From Chlamydiota bacterium (GTDB lineage: Bacteria > Auribacterota > UBA3054 > B51-G9), in assembly GCA_030596365.1 (NCBI GenBank), contig JAUVKG010000081.1, positions 1 to 9,320 on the forward strand: 9,320 nucleotides of DNA. Reading direction: 5' to 3'. This document shows, in pieces, positions 6,380 to 9,320 of this stretch. The translations under genes were made by a program, and so were the position numbers. Each line of letters begins with the position of its first letter. Positions within the stretch are counted from its first letter, which is position 1. The notes below the pieces were generated by a model that saw only the letters and a program-made list of their open reading frames with translations, was not told the DNA's origin and did not search any database.

Positions 6380-6652
6380 CTATGTTGCGCTATGTAATTC
6401 CTGACGAATTTTTTCAGATAATATCGTTTTGATGAAAGATTGATAAGGCACATCTTTTTTATTCGCCATAACTTTTATTTGGTTAAGCATCATTTCCGGC
6501 ATACGAATTGAAATGCTTTTTACAGACGGTTTTAATTTTGGTAAAACAGCGATTTCCGCTTCGTTCCAATTTATATATTCTGAAGAATCATGATTCTGCC
6601 AAAAGCGTCTTTCTGCCGCTTCAGATTTAAACTCAGGAATTTTCTTTTTCAT
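6380..6652 (-). CDS. BrnA/CopG-family antitoxin (orphan, ribbon-helix-helix)
   Basis: A 90-residue DNA-binding antitoxin-like protein. The N-terminal part has the typical IPEFKSEAAERRFWQNHDSS and 'INWNEAE' wording of the CopG-antitoxin/BrnA family. The ribbon-helix-helix follows: beta-strand KSISIRMP (45-52), helix from about 53-64, turn KKDVPYQS, helix to about 86. Such proteins neutralise a BrnT-type RNase toxin and repress their own promoter. In known systems the toxin gene lies directly upstream, but no toxin-like ORF exists between 6653 and 6941, so this appears to be an orphan. The ATG at 6652 is the only reasonable start. It is only 6 nt from a -10 box and lacks a Shine-Dalgarno, which points to leaderless translation. 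GH3 starts 11 nt downstream. The protein may act on a toxin elsewhere or simply serve as a repressor. Confidence 0.85.
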   Translation of the reverse strand: MKKKIPEFKSEAAERRFWQNHDSSEYINWNEAEIAVLPKLKPSVKSISIRMPEMMLNQIKVMANKKDVPYQSFIKTILSEKIRQELHSAT

Positions 6653-6687
6653 AATATTAGTATATTAATATCATATACATTTGTCAA
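6652..6687 (-). promoter_or_regulatory. Strong sigma70 promoter and palindromic operator of the antitoxin gene
   Basis: Minus-strand TTGACA (6687..6682, perfect), a 17-nt spacer and TATACT (6664..6659, five of six). The predicted start falls on or beside the A of the ATG at 6652. A perfect 10-bp palindrome ATATTAATAT (6662..6671) overlaps the -10 box and spacer, and an 8-bp palindrome TAATATTA (6652..6659) sits between the -10 box and the start. Both fit an operator for autoregulation by the ribbon-helix-helix protein, although short AT palindromes are easily fortuitous. Confidence 0.7.
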
Positions 6688-6765
6688 GCAAAAACGCTAT
6701 CATCTCATAGGATTTAAATTTAATATCAAAAAATATAAATAAAAAGAAACTCTCGCGAAGACGCC

Positions 6766-6792
6766 TAACGAAGTAACGCTGTACTCACGTTC
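6766..6792 (-). repeat. 27-bp imperfect palindrome, copy 2, inside another repeat
   Basis: The reverse complement begins GAACGTGAGTAC and ends GTTACTTCGTTA, 23 of 27 matching 3498..3524. The flanks CTCTCGCGAAGACGC (6750..6764) and AAGGCGCAAAGG (6793..6804) read together as the widespread intergenic repeat of the type 'CTCGCaAAGACGC(A)AAGGCGCAAAGG', which the palindrome seems to interrupt. Confidence 0.65.
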
Positions 6793-6815
6793 AAGGCGCA
6801 AAGGTTAAATTCAAA

Positions 6816-6903
6816 AACGATTTAAGATTTAAGAAGTAATAAATCGAATTGAACACCGAATATCGATTAACGATTTAAGATTTAAGAAGTTAATAAATCG
6901 AAT
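6816..6903. repeat. Two direct copies of a 34-35 bp AT-rich repeat
   Basis: Copy 1 at 6816..6849 and copy 2 at 6869..6903 share AACGATTTAAGATTTAAGAAG and TAATAAATCGAAT and differ by a single inserted T. A 19-nt spacer of the kind GAACACCGAATATCGATT separates them. Noncoding; the internal GATTTAAG is itself partly repeated. Confidence 0.8.
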
Positions 6904-6941
6904 ATCAATAATTTATGAGATGGTAGTAGGGCGAACGAGGA

Positions 6942-7127
6942 TTACTTCGGCATTGGCTGCCCGTCAACTGTAGGTCCATCGATAACAAGGATATCAGGAC
7001 CGCCTTTGGAATTTTTTTTGAAATAAGCACGGTCAATTGCCAGAGCGCGTGGCAGGCTATTATTCAGATCTTTATGAGTATGATACACAAATAACATTTC
7101 CGAAACGTTATTTATCCTAAATTGCAA
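6942..7127 (-). pseudogene. Doubtful short ORF, possible 3' remnant of a lost gene
   Basis: A 61-codon frame ending TAA at 6942. Its longest form begins with TTG at 7127; a better start would be the ATG at 7097 (51 codons: MLFVYHTHKDLNNSLPRALA...). The C-terminal part (GGPDILVIDGPTVDGQPMPK) has ordinary protein-like composition and codon use, more than expected for random AT-rich DNA. The frame is open upstream through the REP-like hairpin to a stop at 7179..7181, as if a repeat had replaced the 5' part. I do not recognise the family. No Shine-Dalgarno or promoter is convincing. It may be a gene remnant, a real small protein or chance. Confidence 0.3.
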
Positions 7128-7137
7128 AAAAAATTGC

Positions 7138-7163
7138 TGGAGGGTCGCCGTCCCCGGCGACCT
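7138..7163 (+). repeat. REP-like palindrome, copy 1
   Basis: Starts TGGAGGGTCGCCG. A perfect 8-bp GC-rich stem, GGTCGCCG (7143..7150) with CGGCGACC (7155..7162), and a 4-nt loop. It is paired with an inverted copy at 7211..7236. Confidence 0.8.
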
Positions 7164-7210
7164 ACGTCCCGCAAATAATCAATCCTGAAATATCAGGCTT
7201 TCCAATGGTT

Positions 7211-7236
7211 AGGACGCTGAGGACAGCGCCCCTCCA
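7211..7236 (-). repeat. REP-like palindrome, copy 2 (inverted)
   Basis: On the minus strand it starts TGGAGGGGCGCTG and matches copy 1 at 21 of 26 positions. Differences preserve the stem: one C-G pair becomes T-A and one T-A becomes G-T. It lies about 50 nt past the GH4 stop, where it could stabilise the 3' end of that mRNA. No T-run follows, so it is not a typical terminator. Confidence 0.8.
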
Positions 7237-7287
7237 AAATTTATATCTGGATTTGTCCCTAAATATCCTTTTTCGAGCTACCCTTAA

Positions 7288-8625
7288 TCAAAGAACAGGT
7301 TTTTTCGATAACTTTTTGTCCTTAAATAAAGGGAGATATTTCTTGTGCGCTTGCATTAGCTCAATTGTCATTTCTCGTATTTCATCAAGTGTGCATTTCA
7401 TCGACGTTAACGGATCCATCGCCATCGCCTGAAAAACTTTTTCTGGGTCGGTTTCCAGTGCGGCCTCAACAGCAAGTTGCTGAACAATTACCTGTCGCGC
7501 ATTTATCGCCGCGAGATGTGTTGGCAAATCCCCTACTTTTATCGGCTGAATTCCGTTCTTATCAATATAGCACGGAACTTCAACGCAGCATCCATCAGGA
7601 AGGTTATCAATCAAAGAATCATTGCGAACATTTCCGTGAATAATTGCCGGTTCGCCACCTGCGAGAGCGTTAAGTATTCTTGAACCATATTCCAGACTAC
7701 GATTCAGATCAACCGGAGTTTCCCAGTCAGCCATTTTTTTCATAGTTTTTTTCCAGTCACGCCTGCAGTACAATTCTTTTATGAAACCGTGTACTCCATT
7801 CCAGCTTCCGCCTTTACAGAATCTTTTTACATGTTTCTTACTTTTACGAAACCAGGGATGGTATTCAGTATTATGACCACTTGATTCCGTAACCGGAAAT
7901 CCGAAATATTTAACCATTTCCATCCGTGAAGTATCTTTATCCCGTATTTCTTTTTTCAGGGCAAGTTTACGAATTTTAGGTAAAAGATCAACTCCGTCTT
8001 TTTCAAATTTTGTAAACCACGCCTGATGATTTATTCCGGCGCATTCAAAATTAACATCTTCTATTTTAACGCCGAGTCTTGCCGCCCATTCATGAGAAGT
8101 ACCCTGAACGGAATGACAAAGTCCAACGTATTTAATTTCAGGAACAGCTTTATAAATTCCCCAGCTGAGCATACTCATCGGATTAGTGTAATTAAGTAAA
8201 AAAGCATTCGGGCATATTTCAACAATTGCTTTTGCTATTTCAACAAGCGGTGGCAAAGTGCGAAGGCAGCGCATAATTCCGCCTGGAGTGAGAGTATCAC
8301 CAATACATTGGTCAACGCCGTATTTCATTGGGATATCAATTTCTTTTTTTATTGCATCATATCCACCAACAAGAATGCTTGTAATCACATAATCGGCATT
8401 TTCGAGCGCTTTACGATGGTCAGTAGTCACGCTGTAAGTTGCATTTTTATAATTACCTTCCTTAAAGATTCTTTTGATAATTTTACCTGCATAAGCCAGT
8501 CGTTCTTTATCAATATCCACAAGAGCGAAATGAGCGTCTTTAAGTTTATCGTAAGTAAGAATATCAGCAGTTAACCTGCTTGAGAAAACTAAACTTCCGG
8601 CGCCGATAATAGTAATCTTTTTCAT
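7288..8625 (-). CDS. melA: GH4 alpha-galactosidase (NAD+- and metal-dependent)
   Basis: A 445-residue cytoplasmic enzyme of glycoside hydrolase family 4. These enzymes cleave by an oxidation-elimination mechanism needing NAD+ and a divalent metal, usually Mn2+. Visible signatures: Rossmann motif IIGAGS (6-11), VDID (36-39) for the NAD ribose, GDTLTPGGIMR (109-119), NYTNPM (145-150), CHSVQGT (170-176) and GINH (197-200), supplying metal ligands C170 and H200, then ESSGHNTEYHPW (247-258) and GNVRNDSLIDNLP (331-343). The CHSV form and the close match in wording to E. coli MelA indicate alpha-galactosidase rather than 6-phospho-glycosidase or alpha-glucuronidase; alpha-galacturonidase remains a possibility. 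Length is normal. AAAGGA precedes the ATG by about 6 nt and lies within the end of the upstream gene, with which the start overlaps (ATGA), so translation is probably coupled. No signal peptide, so it acts on imported oligosaccharides. Confidence 0.92.
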   Translation of the reverse strand: MKKITIIGAGSLVFSSRLTADILTYDKLKDAHFALVDIDKERLAYAGKIIKRIFKEGNYKNATYSVTTDHRKALENADYVITSILVGGYDAIKKEIDIPMKYGVDQCIGDTLTPGGIMRCLRTLPPLVEIAKAIVEICPNAFLLNYTNPMSMLSWGIYKAVPEIKYVGLCHSVQGTSHEWAARLGVKIEDVNFECAGINHQAWFTKFEKDGVDLLPKIRKLALKKEIRDKDTSRMEMVKYFGFPVTESSGHNTEYHPWFRKSKKHVKRFCKGGSWNGVHGFIKELYCRRDWKKTMKKMADWETPVDLNRSLEYGSRILNALAGGEPAIIHGNVRNDSLIDNLPDGCCVEVPCYIDKNGIQPIKVGDLPTHLAAINARQVIVQQLAVEAALETDPEKVFQAMAMDPLTSMKCTLDEIREMTIELMQAHKKYLPLFKDKKLSKKPVL

Positions 8626-9320
8626 TTGTTGTCCTTTTTTTGTTGTATAGTATAATTATTGTATTTTTCTGGGTAGGTAACACTATAATGAGTAACTTTG
8701 ACTCCTTCTTCCCATGGCCACTGCATAATTGTTCTCAGCTTTAGATTTAAAGATTTTGCTTTCTTATACAATAAGCGGAATTGCTTCGCGTTATTATAGT
8801 AAGTCTCCTGAATTATAATCGGCTTACGATGTTCATTTTTGGAACGCAATTCTTTTTTTACAATTTTCAGCGCGGCTTCCGGCTCTCCATAAATATCAAT
8901 TGCGTATTGTGAAGGATTGTATTCTATAGTACTGGCTCGCAGGTTATCGATCATCCCGCTTACTCTGCCTTTACACGGTACTACAGAAACTCCATATGTA
9001 TCATTGGTACCAAATGTAGAAACATAATTATCCCACATTCTTCTGTTGTATTCAGGATTTTTGCCACGTGTTTGTCCTCCGCCTTCGGCATGAAGATCAT
9101 ACCATTTTTGAATATTAGAACCTGCGAACACCGATTCAACGGCATTACGGACATTCACAAGGAAGCTCCAATTTTCCAGAAAATAAAGTTCATTCCATTT
9201 TTTCCATCCTAATGGTTGAGCCGGCCCCATTGGACAAAACCGTATTTGTATTTCATTAAATCCGAGTTCTTTGATTTTCTTCATAACGTTTATTATATTT
9301 TGCTCGTACTGCCAATATAA
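8622..9320 (-). CDS. TIM-barrel glycoside-hydrolase-like protein, C-terminal part (partial)
   Basis: The last 232 codons of a gene whose start is beyond the right edge. The frame remains open through 9320 (LYWQYEQNIINV precedes the first internal Met at 9284), so the Met at 9284 is probably not the start. The layout resembles clan GH-A enzymes: 'VMKKIKELGFNEIQIRF' as an early helix and strand, WYDLHAE with a possible acid/base Glu on strand 4, YAIDIYG, PIIIQETYYN with a candidate nucleophile Glu on strand 7, and IMQWPWEEG, an aromatic strand-8 motif. I cannot assign a family from this fragment; GH5-, GH39- or GH113-like sequences are possible. The stop TGA overlaps the GH4 start in ATGA, implying one operon and a linked task in the same sugar pathway. 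No signal sequence can be judged because the N-terminus is missing. Confidence 0.75.
   Translation of the reverse strand, partial: LYWQYEQNIINVMKKIKELGFNEIQIRFCPMGPAQPLGWKKWNELYFLENWSFLVNVRNAVESVFAGSNIQKWYDLHAEGGGQTRGKNPEYNRRMWDNYVSTFGTNDTYGVSVVPCKGRVSGMIDNLRASTIEYNPSQYAIDIYGEPEAALKIVKKELRSKNEHRKPIIIQETYYNNAKQFRLLYKKAKSLNLKLRTIMQWPWEEGVKVTHYSVTYPEKYNNYTIQQKKDNK

Larger units (their letters stand above)
6653..7287. other. Repeat-rich gap of about 630 bp between the GH4 and antitoxin genes
   Basis: Contains the antitoxin promoter, an inverted motif pair (6701..6709 and 6914..6922), a 27-bp palindrome apparently inserted in another repeat, a 34-bp direct repeat, a doubtful 61-codon reading frame and a pair of REP-like hairpins. 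No transposase, toxin gene or RNA gene was recognised. Confidence 0.65.

Noticed and set aside
6653..6941. Search for a BrnT-like toxin gene upstream of the antitoxin
   Set aside because: No frame of suitable length or resemblance was found; the segment is filled with repeats.
8308..8574. Plus-strand frame of 88 codons inside the GH4 gene
   Set aside because: Lies wholly opposite a well-conserved GH4 coding region and has no recognisable domain or start signal.

Overview
All coding in this window lies on the minus strand. It is a carbohydrate-active accessory region of an AT-rich bacterium, most likely from the PVC superphylum (Lentisphaerota or Kiritimatiellota type). The taxonomic guess rests on the 234..3122 protein: a right-handed beta-helix/PKD surface protein with the wording 'NAGTNMPWM.GAK.L.GNPRI...VD.GAYE' and a C-terminal PEP-CTERM sorting signal. 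This is inference from protein style, not from a marker gene.

Layout in transcription order, right to left. At the right edge is the C-terminal part of a TIM-barrel glycoside-hydrolase-like protein (8622..9320, start outside the window). Its stop overlaps the start of a GH4 alpha-galactosidase, melA-like (7288..8625), in an ATGA junction. Then come an inverted pair of REP-like palindromes (7138..7236), a short doubtful ORF or gene remnant (6942..7127) and a repeat-filled gap. Next is an orphan BrnA/CopG-type antitoxin (6380..6652) with a near-consensus sigma70 promoter and almost no leader. It is followed 11 nt later by a secreted PA14-containing GH3 beta-glycosidase (3810..6368). A second repeat-filled gap (3297..3809) leads to the PEP-CTERM beta-helix/PKD protein, which carries a run of ten G in its coding strand. 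At the left edge are the first 38 codons of a GH130-type glycoside phosphorylase (1..115), also preceded by a strong sigma70-like promoter and almost no leader.

GH4 alpha-galactosidase, a GH3 beta-glycosidase, a GH130-type mannoside phosphorylase and a TIM-barrel hydrolase together would fit breakdown of a galactose-decorated beta-mannan or gluco-mannan. No transporter or regulator is visible to confirm this.

The least expected content is in the gaps. They hold several families of small palindromic or tandem repeats. In one case the window contains both a filled and an empty copy, showing a clean 27-bp insertion. In another, a 27-bp palindrome appears to interrupt a separate repeat. Both large gaps are bounded by the same 13-14 bp inverted terminal motif, as a MITE-like element would be. 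No CRISPR array, tRNA, rRNA, transposase or phage gene was seen.
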